From positions 8,437,071-8,501,070 of the forward strand of contig NC_080731.1 of NCBI RefSeq assembly GCF_019097595.1: 64,000 nucleotides of DNA, read 5' to 3'. Positions 1-10,271 of the stretch are shown here, piece by piece. Origin of the DNA: Hemibagrus wyckioides. Taxonomy: Eukaryota; Chordata; Actinopteri; Siluriformes; Bagridae. The position numbers and the translations under genes are program-made. The notes under the pieces were generated by a model. The model worked only from the letters and a program-made list of their open reading frames with translations, had not been told where the DNA came from and ran no database searches. Each line of letters opens with the position of its first letter. The stretch's first letter is position 1.

Positions 1-1005
1 TTTTTTTTTTCTTCATTTTGTTAAAATTATTAATTTAGAGGAGACTCTCCTGTAACTCAAAGAAAGTGTTACTGAGCTGTTGTGAATCATCATGACAATC
101 CTGTAATAGTAATTCAGGGAAAAATGGAAATGATGAGAAAATCTAACGCACATGTCAATCACCTGCTCAGATTTTACATCACCACCACACCCTAATTTCT
201 GACATGAGAGATTTTTGACTGCCAGCCAGTATAAGAGGAGAGAGAGTGTGAGAAATATAGATGAAGAAAAGGGGATTCAGGACTGATGGAGTTTTAGCTT
301 TTTCTTACTGAAATAGAAAGTTCTTTGTTCTCATACTCGGTGCCAAGCTAGTGAACAATAGCTGATTTATCCTCATTGTGTAATTTGTATTGGTACCCAG
401 TTGTGAGGTTATTTATCTAGAGAATTCATGATATGCTGCTAGCAATTAACATGAGGCATGTGTATTTATTGCTCTGTGTTTTAACAAGCATGCCAACACG
501 ATCCAGTGTTTTTTTTTTTTTTTATAGGCTGGAGAAAGGAATACACATTTGAAATGATGAAAAACATGGAGAAGAAGATCAACAAGAGTGGTTTTCTCTG
601 CTGTGTTCTAGCTAGCTAGCAAAAACATTTTGTTTGCTGTAAATTCTAATCCAACTGGGATGCTAACAGATATGAGACTCAATAACTGTGACATGCACAA
701 TATTCTCATAATGCTTCAATCATACTGAACAATCCATTAATATCGATAAGCACTAATACGTGTGTCCATGTTCCACATTTCATACTGCTGTGGTGAATGT
801 ACATTATTGTCGTGATTAGGGACACAACACAGTGTTCAGAATGTGGCTTGTGACACGGTATTTTCTCAGAATTCTATTAATTAATTTGCTCTCTAATACC
901 TTTGAGATTAATCCATGAATAACATGGTAATAGTTTAGTTTTATCTCTATGTTTAGTTCTATGTTTGTCTGCGTCACTGTACTCTGTCTTTATGTGTAGC
1001 ACCTT
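1..1005. other. Unique AT-rich sequence, no gene seen
   Basis: I see no gene here. The stretch is AT-rich, has T runs at its left edge and near 510-523, and has no open frame with recognisable similarity. A short self-complementary GCTAGCTAGC lies near 611-620. It is most likely intergenic or deep intronic. Confidence 0.5.
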
Positions 1006-1100
1006 TGGTCTAGGAGGAACATTGTTTCACTTCACTGTGTACTGCATCAGCTATATATGGTTGAAGTGACAATAGAGCTTCTTTGACTTTGACTTGACTT
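1006..1100 (+). mobile_element. LINE 3'-end remnant with simple tail
   Basis: The block reads like the 3' untranslated end of a fish LINE. It has the phrase CACTGTGTACTGCATCAGC, a GACAATAGAGCTTCTTTGAC segment equivalent to the usual end, and a (TTTGACTTGAC)-type tail at about 1080-1100. No coding part is retained, so it is a heavily 5'-truncated insertion. The family assignment is from memory of fish CR1/L2-group LINE ends. Confidence 0.5.
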
Positions 1101-1105
1101 GGTTG

Positions 1106-1254
1106 TGGAATGTGGTAGCTTAGTGGTTAAGGTGCTGGCCTACTGATTAGAAGGTTATGAGTTCCAATCCCAGGTCCACCAGTCTACCACTGCTGGGCCC
1201 CTGAGCAAGGCCCTTAACCCTCAGTTGTATAAAATGATGCCAGAAATGTAAATC
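1106..1254 (+). mobile_element. tRNA-derived SINE (type B)
   Basis: A Pol III box A (TAGCTTAGTGG, 1116-1126) is followed by a degenerate box B (GAGTTCCAATCC, 1159-1170), then a conserved body (CCACTGCTGGGCCCCTGAGCAAGGCCC). It ends in CCAGAAATGTAAAT, the tail also found on the L2-type LINE end at 4541-4772. The middle of the 3' part is missing. Related copies lie at 23183-23290, 23445-23632 and 51832-51925. Confidence 0.75.
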
Positions 1255-3439
1255 TAAAGAATGACAGCACAGCTCATGCTTTCCTGCAACAACAGTTTTC
1301 TACCAGAGAGGGCAAAAATTTCTAACCCTTCCATTCACCAGCTTTAAATATGGCATTGGCATTTAATCACAGATGTAGAAAAGAAAGGAGAAAAGAATAT
1401 ATTTAAGCTGCCCTGAATGACTTATGTCAGTGAGCTATTGCCAGTAATTTAAGGCCATATGTTTATGGATTTCGGTCCATGTCTGAGATGAAATGAAGAA
1501 AGGATTTAGCTTAGAGATTCCTTTCTGAGCCTCTAAGATGAACGTGGAATAAATGTATCCCTCTGCTGCATATTTAGGAAGCTTTTTTTTTTAACCTCGT
1601 AGCAGGATTTAGCGGTAATTGTACACAAGCTGCCGGCTTGTGCAATCTAATATATGTCTTTTATCCTGGTTTTTCTGTTATGAACTACGCAATCACATCC
1701 TTGAACGTCTAAATCCATCCTGAGAGAGCTGGCCAACTTTTAGAGAATGACAGGAAAGCTAGGGGCAAATTTTACATGCATCACTGCAGTGCCATGTAAC
1801 TCAATAGTGGACAAACATTGACTCATACTGTAAACAAATGTCAGACTTTATTTAAATTTGATTAGCAATTTTAGCTTGTGTCACAGCAAACAAGCTAACA
1901 CTGGGGGAGTAACTTAGCTACTAGATGAAGTTCAGGGCAAAAAGCAGAGATACAGACAACCTAGATGACATGCATTGGACAAAATCAAGCCCTCTTGATG
2001 GGGTGACTTTCTACATTGTCTTTATTGAGTCGAAGTAAACTGAGAAAGTTGGGGTTTTTTCTGTGTGAAAAATTCTAACATACTGTGCAGTATTTGGATT
2101 TACAAATTACAGTACAGTACAGTACGTGTGGCATTATATGGGATTAAGACAGTTAACAAAGTGAGTTTACAATGTTTTATTGTCTGGCTAAGAGCAGAAG
2201 TGAAAGAGAAGCTAAACCTGAAGTTTAGTGAAGATTAGATTCTCAGTTTCTCAGGTAGGCTATGTTTATCATGATTATAATTAAACCTAAATAATATTAT
2301 GTTACCTGATCAATTTATGATAAACAGGGCAGCCTTATAGCTTCAGGATCCTTGAGCTTGGTTTGATCTTGCCACGTTTTTCCCCACGAGACTGGGTGTA
2401 TGGTCACTTCTCCCTAACTAATCAACTCACCAACACTTTAGCAAACATAATACTCACAGAAGCTGTGAGCTGTGCAAAAATAGAGTTTATTAATCCCCAA
2501 AATTAATCTCCTCAATATATATTATTTCATGATGCCCCCCCCCATATTTTTTTTCTAAATTTTCTTCTTAAAATTTTTTCCCATTATTTTCAGGTTTCTG
2601 CTTTTTAATTTCCAAATTGTTTCTGGTTTTCTCGTTTTTAGATTCCCATTACATTCAGTTTTAGGCATTTTGCTTTTTCCAATATTTTCGCCACCTATAT
2701 TGCCATATTTTAAAAAAAAGCCTCTTAGAGATTTTCCCAGCACTTTCTCATTAGACACCATGCTGAACAGATCTTCCCTAAGCTATAAGTATGTGTAAGT
2801 ATTGCTTTTCTCTTTTATTTGCACCGCTTACTAATTTTACTGATGTACCTGTATATTTTTCTGAGTTACATAGCTATGTGTGTGCATGTTTGTGATTATA
2901 TGAGTGTTTATTTCCAATTTTTAATTCCCACAATCTTCAATCTCAGAGTTTCTCCTGTTCTTCCCATGTCTCAGATCTTCTACCACATCCAAAAAAAACA
3001 TGCCTGTGACCTGGTAACCACCCCTAGTTGTAAATATATGTGTTCTCTCATGCAATTAACTGATGAATCTTAAAGAGGTGGAAGTACAACAGTACAATTT
3101 TGCCAGTGCAATGCATTTACATGAATATTTCCTGTAATATTCAAGGTATGACGTCTATAACAAATATAACCTGATAAAGTGAGTTCCAGGTGATATCATG
3201 CAAAAGCTGCATCTTTTTGTAGGGTGTTAGCACTGGAGTTGATGTAGCAAAGTAGTTAGCAACAGGGGCTAATGCAGCAGCTAGTATTCAGGCTTTTATT
3301 GTTTTCTAATGAAGATGCTCTTCAATTTGTTTTCCATTTTTGTTGTACTAAATCTTACAATAACACAATCAGACAGGGAAAAAACAGTTGTGCAGATTAG
3401 AAAGATAATTCTGTTCTTCTTACACGAGAAAAGCTTAAA
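1255..3439. other. Unique AT-rich sequence, no gene seen
   Basis: No supported gene. There is a small perfect inverted repeat at 1624-1642 (7-bp arms CACAAGC/GCTTGTG with a 5-base loop), a short ACAGT-type repeat near 2110-2125 and a C run near 2535-2543. Short open frames around 2555-3073 show low-complexity composition and no recognisable domain. Confidence 0.5.
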
Positions 3440-3466
3440 ACACACACACACACACACACACACACA
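3440..3466. repeat. (AC)n microsatellite
   Basis: About 13 uninterrupted AC units. The following region to 4049 is unique AT-rich sequence with no supported gene. Confidence 0.95.
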
Positions 3467-4049
3467 GGTTTCATCCTTTAAGAATAATGTCTGAGATGCT
3501 CTTGCAACAGATGGTGAAATCTAGCTTTGGAATTAAGATATAGTTTTTAGGAATAAAGATAGTCAAAAGTAAGGTGATGATAAGTAAGGTTTGCTGTTGT
3601 GATGGTAAATCTGTAGTATAATTCATATTTATAGCCATGTGTGGACAGATGTCAGTAAAATTAGGAACAGCTGATCTCATGTAATCATGTACAATGTCAT
3701 GCAAAGGACTGTCAAGACTCCCTCAGACTAAATATCATCCCTGTGCATATGAGATTCAGTTACAGAAATATGTTCTGAGGTGGAATTGATTGCTCATCTA
3801 ACTAACCCAATCATGACACTTTCTGCTCCGAGAACATTCCAATGAATAATTGAACTCCTATTTGCTCCCTTTAATCATCTTTCAGAAACCGTTCTGGTCT
3901 GCTGTTGCACAAAACATGACAAGACATGGCCTTATTAATTCACCCTCATAATTCCTGTTGGAGGAATATCTAATGGTATTTTATTTCATTTCTTTGAAGG
4001 AAAACTCCACCCTGAAATACAGTCAATATGATTATAGTGTTATAGATGT

Positions 4050-4537
4050 ATATACAGTGAGAGGTGAAGTGAATAACACTGATTATCCCCTCATCATGGC
4101 ACCTGTTAGTGGGTGGGATATATTAGGCAGCAAGTGAACATTTTGTCCTCAAAGTTGATGTGTTAGAAGCAGGAAAAATGGACAAGCGTAAAGATTTGAG
4201 CGAGTTTGACAAGGGCCAAATTGTGATGGGTAGACGACTGGATCAGAGCATCTCCAAAACTGCAGCTCTTGTGGGGTGTTCTCGGTCTGCAGTGGTCAGT
4301 ATCTATCAAAAGTATCCTTGAAGACCTGTAAGTATCCTTTAAGTCAATAAGGTCAATGGAGGCCCCATCTCACAACTTAAAGGATCTGCTGCTAACATCA
4401 TGGTGCTAGATACCACAGCACACCTTCAGAGATCTAGTTGAATCCATGCTTGGACAGGTCAGGGCTGTTTTAGCAGCAAAAGGGGGACAAACACAATATT
4501 TGCCAAGGGGGTCATAATATTATGCCTCATCGGTGTA
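4050..4537 (+). mobile_element. Internally deleted Tc1-like element (family C)
   Basis: The 5' part matches the internally deleted element at 58638-59161, read on the opposite strand. Shared phrases include GGGATATATTAGGCAGCAAG and GATGTGTTAGAAGCAGG. The right end reads CATAATATTATGCCTCATCGGTGTA, an inverted copy of the family terminus. The left terminus is eroded. Between the start of the transposase and its last ~60 codons the catalytic core is gone, so it is non-autonomous. Confidence 0.85.
4178..4497 (+). pseudogene. Tc1-like transposase remnant, core deleted
   Basis: From ATG at 4178 the frame gives 47 codons matching the N-terminal helix-turn-helix of Tc1-type transposases ([17 protein letters not shown], then [22 protein letters not shown]) before TGA at 4319-4321. 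About 30 bases on, a frame resumes that resembles the C-terminal tail (MEAPSHNL..LLLTSWC..IPQHTF, then VRAVLAAKGG). The catalytic D, D and E that cut and join DNA are all missing. The part shared with 58638-59161 is clear; the join of the two ends by an internal deletion is inference. Confidence 0.8.
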
Positions 4538-4540
4538 AAG

Positions 4541-4772
4541 GATGACTAGCACTGCTGAGTTACTGGCCGTCTTCAAGCAACGGATGAAAACCTAATTCTT
4601 CATGAAACACTTCAACTAGCTCTTATTTTCCCTGTCTGTTTTATGTATTGTTGTAAAAAAAAAGTCTATGACCTTTTGAACCAATGTTGATATTTTCATT
4701 GATAAAGACATCATATTACTTTTGTATGTCGCTCTGGATAAGGACGTCTGCCAAAGGCCAGAAATGTAAATG
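4541..4772 (+). mobile_element. L2-type LINE 3' end
   Basis: The first ~60 bases read as the last codons of an L2-type ORF2 (TAELLAVFKQRMKT, one stop, then FFMKHFN and a stop). A 3' untranslated region follows, ending in GTCGCTCTGGATAAGGACGTC and CAGAAATGTAAATGA. This tail is also found on the type B SINEs and, inverted, at 12386-12419 and 52079-52110. The copy is strongly 5'-truncated and abuts the Tc1 remnant on its left. Confidence 0.75.
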
Positions 4773-7465
4773 AGCTGGATAGACTAAAGGATTAAAGCGC
4801 TGCTGCACTGCTCTCTTTAGATAGAGATGAATCAAGGACTAATTCCCATAGCAGGTAGTCAGATGCCATAACGTAGGACACCAGAGACAGACTAAAAAAA
4901 ATGTACTCAGAAATTCATTCCAAAAGAAACCTTGGATGCAACTGAAGAGCAGATGTTAATTAGAAAGATGAATATGCAAGAGATTCAGAGTTGATTTTTA
5001 TTTCAACAAGACACTTTAGTGATCTCACTCTGATCAAGCGACCAAGCAGAACTGCTCATCCAACAGATTGTGGCATATGCTAAGGCAAGGTAACACCATC
5101 AGATATTCTTGCAGACCTCGGCTCTGCACAGCTCAGTCCAGTGATAGCCCTGTGAGGCATAACGTTTCCAGACCGTTTTCTGTTTTAGATTTGAAATAGA
5201 GATCGACAGAGAGAGAGAGAGAATATGAGAGCTTTGCATATTCATGGCCATAGCTGCGGGCTAGCACGACTAGCCTCAAAGCCCTTGACAAAGGTCACAT
5301 ACTCTTTGCCCAATCCCGTTATTAGAATAAAGATGGAAAGCAGTGTGGATCACTCTGCCCGAGAGCTAGCTTCACTGTTTGTAGACATTCCAGCATATGC
5401 TTGCATGATAATAAAAAAAATGTAGCATTAAATATGGTGGCAGAATGGATTTTGTTCCAGGGAAGTCAGTCCCCCCCCCCACTTTTTGTGTGCAAGAACC
5501 TGTTTAATACATGGCCGCTAAATCCAGTGCTGATGCTTTTTTTCTTGTATAATATAATTTACAGCAGACTGAGGTCCATAAATGGGAGGCATTGTAAAAT
5601 ATTTCCATTATGCACAGAATGTCACTAGGTAATAAAAGGCTTTACGCCATTTTTATGAGTCTCAATCTGTTGTTGTTCCAACAATTTTGGAATCTCTTTA
5701 AAAAAAAACCCACAGATAAATTTAACGCTTTCTTTCTAGGGCATAATGTTTCTGGATTTTTTATTTATTTATTTATCTTTTTCAAATGTTGTGAGCCTCC
5801 ACCTTTGACTGGACATTAAAAAAGACATCAAATCCACTAAAAGGAAAATGTGTCATCTGGACATTATTATAGAAGGTCTCTTTATATCGAAGTTATATAT
5901 CTTTTCTTAACTGAGCTGTAAAGGTTTCACAGTCATTTAAGCAGCAGTTGAGACAGATTGATGTTAATGTCATTGCAGTTACAAATGAAGTGTGCCTGAC
6001 TTGCTGGCCCCTTCATAAAGCAGAAACGAGCTTCATCGATCATTAACTGTATACCTTTTGTATACAGTTTACAGGTTTCGCAGGCCTCAAAAAGCCAAAT
6101 TAGACAGCACTGAGTATTTCAGTAAACTCAAACAAGCTTCAAAAATGTGTACAATGTTACTGAGGGGAAAATGGTAACACTTTCCTATACTTGTTTTCAT
6201 CATAAATCACTATAACAGGATGGATATTTCTGTGTAAGTTAGTAATGATTGCTTGTAAACATTTTTAATAATGCCTCATAAACAGGGGTGTAGACAGATC
6301 AATGGGGTGGCCAGGTTAAACCCAATGACTTTCTTGGGGTGGCAATTAAAGGTGGGGCTACAAATCCACAACAAAATAATATGAGTGTGTATGAGCTGAG
6401 TATGATTCCCATCAGACATGCAATGGCACATTGCATGTCTGATGCAACTACAAAACTGTACGACTAGATAACTTTACACTACACTAGCATTATGACTCCA
6501 ATATAATTAGCTCACAGTAGCTAATAACAGACTACAGAAGTGCAAACATCTGCCTACAAATAATTACTATTTCAATATTAATGCAAAAAAAGTCTAGCTT
6601 CATGGTAGGGTGTCACTGGCCAGCCCTGGCCACTTATTCACTTCACCCATGGTGGAAATATAAATAATAATAAAAATAATAAATAAATAATAATAAAGCA
6701 TGTGTAAAACTTATTAAACAGAAGGGTTTTTTTTATTGTAAGAAATGAGAAGAACGCAAATATACTTTAGTTATGATTAAGACTTTACAGTATGCGCATG
6801 GATGCTATATATTGTCATTTTTGCATTTTAGAATTATATTTTTGCAATCTGCCTTCATCAACATATTATTTAAAAAAAAAACAAAATTTATTTGTGTAAT
6901 TAATCTAGAATTAAGTGTTTCTATATTAGATTACAAAAATAAAGCTAATAGTGGCTAAAAAGTTATATTTTTGTTGTAGCTGTTTTTTGTTTGTTTGTTT
7001 GTGGCCCTGTTACATTTACACATTCATAAGCCAGAAGGCAGCACCAGAAATTGCTAAATATTGTCTATGTACCATCTTAGATGCAAAAAAATGAGCACAA
7101 TATTGTATCCCTTTGTATTTAAAAGCCCTTTCTGTGAACAAGCCGGAGGTTAATCTAAAGGTTTATCTAAGGAGGTGGAACAATAAAATAATAATGCTTT
7201 AAAGTGATGTAGAACACGCTGTTCTTAATACCCAGCATCCACAGAGAATATCCAAAATCTCTTTTTCACCATATGCTGCACACATAATGCCATCCCAAGA
7301 TACACCTTATCTGATTATGCAAAAGTTGAGTGGAGTATGAGGTGCATATTTGCCTCTGTTCTCTCTGCAGCAATATAAGCTCCTTTTCAACTATAGCCTC
7401 CAGCACCTTTAAGACAATCTGTCTTCCTATTACTACATTATGAATTTCTTTTTGTCTGTTTATTT
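4773..7465. other. Unique AT-rich sequence, no gene seen
   Basis: No supported gene. It contains a GA run at about 5205-5221, a C run near 5471-5480 and a perfect 16-bp inverted repeat at 6410-6444 (listed separately). Short open frames between 5225 and 6958 look like chance frames. Confidence 0.5.
6410..6444. repeat. Perfect inverted repeat, 16-bp arms, 3-base loop
   Basis: The left arm CATCAGACATGCAATG (6410-6425) and the right arm CATTGCATGTCTGATG (6429-6444) are exact reverse complements around GCA. A hairpin this perfect is unlikely by chance in unique DNA. It could fold in RNA or cruciform DNA. No function is assigned. Confidence 0.9.
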
Positions 7466-7489
7466 TATATATATATATATATATATATT
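7466..7489. repeat. (TA)n microsatellite
   Basis: About 12 TA units. The 7490-7992 stretch that follows is unique and AT-rich, with nothing recognisable. Confidence 0.9.
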
Positions 7490-7997
7490 TAAATATTCCA
7501 AGGCCCAGAAAAAAAATCTGTCTAATCTCTGCAATGAAATTGTTCATGTTATCTTTTTTTATATGGCCCTTCTGTTAGCAGCTTAGGGCTGATGTGATAA
7601 CTATTCGTTTATCGCTCACACATCTGGGACTAGTCACATCTGGGAGTAACACATGACAAGCTAATGAATAACTCAATTATCTGAACAAGCAGGATTTTAC
7701 TTATGGCTTTATTATGTACCAGACATGCTTCCTAACCTGGACTCCCTAAAGTCCAGGCCTGGCAAAGCTTACCAATAAGAACCATGTGAGAATCAGTTCT
7801 TATCAAAACATCACGTACATTTCACGTGATTTAATCAAGCCTAACCACTAGTCCTCCGGAGCCTGATTGTGCACGATACTGTAAATGTTTTTAAACCTTA
7901 CCTTGCATGGTATTCATTTCTTTTTGAGAAAAAAAGGATATTCTTTGAGAAAAGTTATAGATGGTATACACAGTGTTATAATTCCAAATTTAATTTA

Positions 7998-8246
7998 AGT
8001 AAGTAAGTAGCCTTTAATTTGTCACATATACATTACTGCACAGTGAAATTCTTTTTCCACATATCCCAGCCTTGAAGGGTTGGGGTCAGAGCACAGGGTC
8101 AGCCATGATGCAGCACTCCTGGAGCAGGGGGAGGTTGGGGTCCTTGCTCAAGAGCCCAACGGTGGCAGCTTGGTGGTGCTAAGGCTTTAACCCTGAGTTT
8201 TCCGATCCACAACCCAGAGTCTTAACCGCTTCAGCTACAACAACCC
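7998..8246 (-). mobile_element. tRNA-derived SINE with LINE-type tail, minus strand
   Basis: Read on the minus strand it begins with a tRNA-like box A (TAGCTGAAGCGG near 8238), continues through a body with CAAGCTGCCACCGTTGGGC, and ends in TTTCACTGTGCAGTAATG, TGTGACAAATTAAAGG and a (CTTA)n tail (AAGTAAGTAAGTAG on the plus strand, 7998-8011). A 7-base ATTTAAG occurs on both sides (7993-7999 and 8248-8254), a possible target duplication. The overall structure is a SINE or a composite of SINE head and LINE tail. Confidence 0.6.
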
Positions 8247-8422
8247 CATTTAAGCATTAAAGTAAAATAAAATTGTGCTGAAATGGGGCATCATAATTTT
8301 GAAGGGAAATGAACCAGCAACACTTCAATTAAAGATTATTTCATTTTTGTACTACTGTTAATAGAAGGCATTGTAAATATATTGCTTCCCAGAAATTTTC
8401 ACATTTACTGTTAATAAAGGAT

Positions 8423-8753
8423 GGCAGCACGGTGGCTTAGCGGTTAGCACTGTTGCCTCACAGAAAGAAGGTCCTGGGTTTGAATCCCTTTCTGTGTGGA
8501 GTTTGCATGTTATCCCTGTGCTTGCCCGGGTTTACTCCGGTTTCCTCCCTCAGTCCAAAAACATGTACATTAGGTTGATTGGTAATTCTAAATTTCCTGT
8601 GTGTGGTTGTCTGTCTATATGTGTGGCCCTGTGATGGACTGGTGACCTGTCCAGGGTGTACCCCTGCGTTTTGCCCAATGTGTGCTGGGGATAGGCTCCA
8701 GCAGATACCCGTGACCCTAATTAGGAATAAAGCGGGTATAGAAAATGGATGGA
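8423..8753 (+). mobile_element. tRNA-headed SINE (type A), near full length
   Basis: Box A TGGCTTAGCGG (8433-8443) and box B GGGTTTGAATCC (8476-8487) have tRNA-like spacing. The body holds the fish-wide phrases GGAGTTTGCATGTT, GTCCAAAAACATGTA and GGTGACCTGTCCAGGGTGTA. It ends in AAATGGATGGA. The flanks carry an imperfect duplication, TACTGTTAATAAAGG at 8406-8420 and TACTGTTCATGAAGG at 8754-8768 (13 of 15 match), which supports retroposition. Other copies: 15922-16166 (minus), 19358-19701, 61947-62299. Confidence 0.8.
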
Positions 8754-8777
8754 TACTGTTCATGAAGGTAGTAAATA

Positions 8778-8937
8778 AGTGGGGCACGGTAGTTTGGTGG
8801 TTAGCACATTTGCCTTACACCTGCAAGGTTGGGGGGTTTGATGCACTGTATCTAAATTGTCTATAGTTTGTATAAATGCAACTGTGTGTTAGACTGGCAT
8901 CCTGTCCTGGTTTTACCCTTGCCTTGTGCTCTGAATC
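8778..8937 (+). mobile_element. Decayed type A SINE
   Basis: A second, older copy starts only ~10 bases after the duplication of the preceding one. It has GGGGCACGGTAGTTTGGTGGTTAGC (box A eroded), a GTTGGGGGGTTTGATGC box B remnant, and the body phrase CTGGCATCCTGTCCTGG. The middle is missing. Tandem placement suggests nested or clustered insertion. Confidence 0.65.
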
Positions 8938-9460
8938 TAAAAAAAAAAACAGTAACTTCTGGTATTTTCTAAAAGTTTACATACAGATGGCACATAATTG
9001 GGTTTTACCATCTCACAGTGTTTGACTTAAGCCCGCAATAAATCAGACAGTATTGTTTTATTAAAAGACTTGTAAATGTGCACTGCCTATGATTGTGCTA
9101 AGAAGGTTGATACTCAAATAAAGTCTTACCTAATACTTAACTAAATAATGCTTTTAGTTATTTAGCAGATTTTGTTAGTAGTATTCATGTGCAAACAGAA
9201 TTAATGTACAAATGCCTGGTGTATGACATGAAAAATGATAAGTTGACCATAAGCTGCCATTTATGTAAGCAAAAGTGTTGAAAGAAATATTAAAAAATCA
9301 TATCGGAATATATTGGATGGATTACATTCATGAACAAAAAGAGCACCAGTTTGAAGAGCTTAAAGAAATAATGTACATGAGTCAAAACTAAAAAAATGTC
9401 AGTCAGCAAAGTAATACTAAAAAGTGAAGCTCCTCACTGAAACCAAAATCTCCAACTTTT
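8938..9460. other. Unique AT-rich sequence
   Basis: No supported gene. An A run lies at 8940-8950. The stretch leads into the pol-like fragment that follows, and I could not extend that similarity leftward. Confidence 0.45.
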
Positions 9461-9790
9461 AGCGCCATGGAGAGCAATTAACAGCGAAGACAATGGACCA
9501 TCTGCTGTCAAGACTGCACTTGGATGGATCTAGAAAAACCCACTCAAGTATCCACCTGAGACCATCTCAGAAGACAATACACGCTCATGTGCTACAGTCA
9601 ACACAATCTCTACAGAGAATGTGGAACAGTAACTTGTAGTATATTGTAAACATGACTTTCCAGAGGATGTTTGTGAAGATAAGCCTGAGATGTCCGCACC
9701 AGGAGGATTGCGTGGCCATTGCCGTAGCAGTCTGCCAGAGAAGAAAGCTTACATCCATGAGTACAGAAGTGGTGTAGTTAAACCTCCATA
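9461..9790 (+). pseudogene. BEL/Pao-like LTR-retrotransposon pol fragment
   Basis: The frame starting at 9491 reads DNGPSAVKTALGWI, a stop, about 20 codons, TVNTISTENVEQ, a stop, then HDFPEDVCEDKPEMS. This order (an 'xGPxAVxTxLGW' block, a 'TVNRIS' block, then a 'DFxExxxEEKxEMS' block) is what I know from BEL/Pao pol polyproteins, in the linker after the protease and before the reverse transcriptase. Downstream, GHCRSSLPEKKAY may be the next block in another frame. Two stops and frame loss show it is dead. No LTRs or other pol domains were seen nearby. The assignment rests on remembered motifs. Confidence 0.55.
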
Positions 9791-10184
9791 AACATCATGC
9801 ATTCCAGAAGACAAAAGAAATTAGGTGACATGGCTAAGAAAAGCCTAATTGGTTAGATGTTGAGCTGCTTAGATGGGAAAATATTGTATATACAACTGCA
9901 AATGAAGAATTGAGAGAATACTGTCTCTATAAAGCCATTTTTGTGACAGTTTTCCCACACTTTGCTCATAGACATGACTTGGTAGGATTCCTCTCTATCT
10001 ATCTGTCTCACACTCTCTTTCTCTCCATTTGGGTCTCCATCTCCTGCCAGGTTATATTCAGACTCATCCCATGGCCGCCAGTACTTATAGAGGTGTGGAT
10101 CATGGCCAGCACACATGCCACAGCTACAGGGTGCCCGATTTCCACTAGTTAGAAGGCCAGGTATTGCTAAGAGGGTTTTTTTTA

Positions 10185-10187
<3 letters not shown>

Positions 10188-10269
<82 letters not shown>
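10188..10269. repeat. (TA)n microsatellite, 82 bp
   Basis: An uninterrupted TA array. Any open frames through it (tyrosine-isoleucine repeats) are artefacts of the array. Confidence 0.97.

Positions 10270-10271
<2 letters not shown>

Noticed and set aside
6283..6640. hAT-type element suggested by AGGGGTGTAGACAGATCAAT and GGGGTGGC words
   Set aside because: No matching inverted end or 8-bp duplication could be shown.
8433..8500. tRNA gene
   Set aside because: Boxes A and B belong to a SINE head; no cloverleaf with acceptor stem could be drawn. The same applies to 1116, 19367, 23189, 23453 and 61948.
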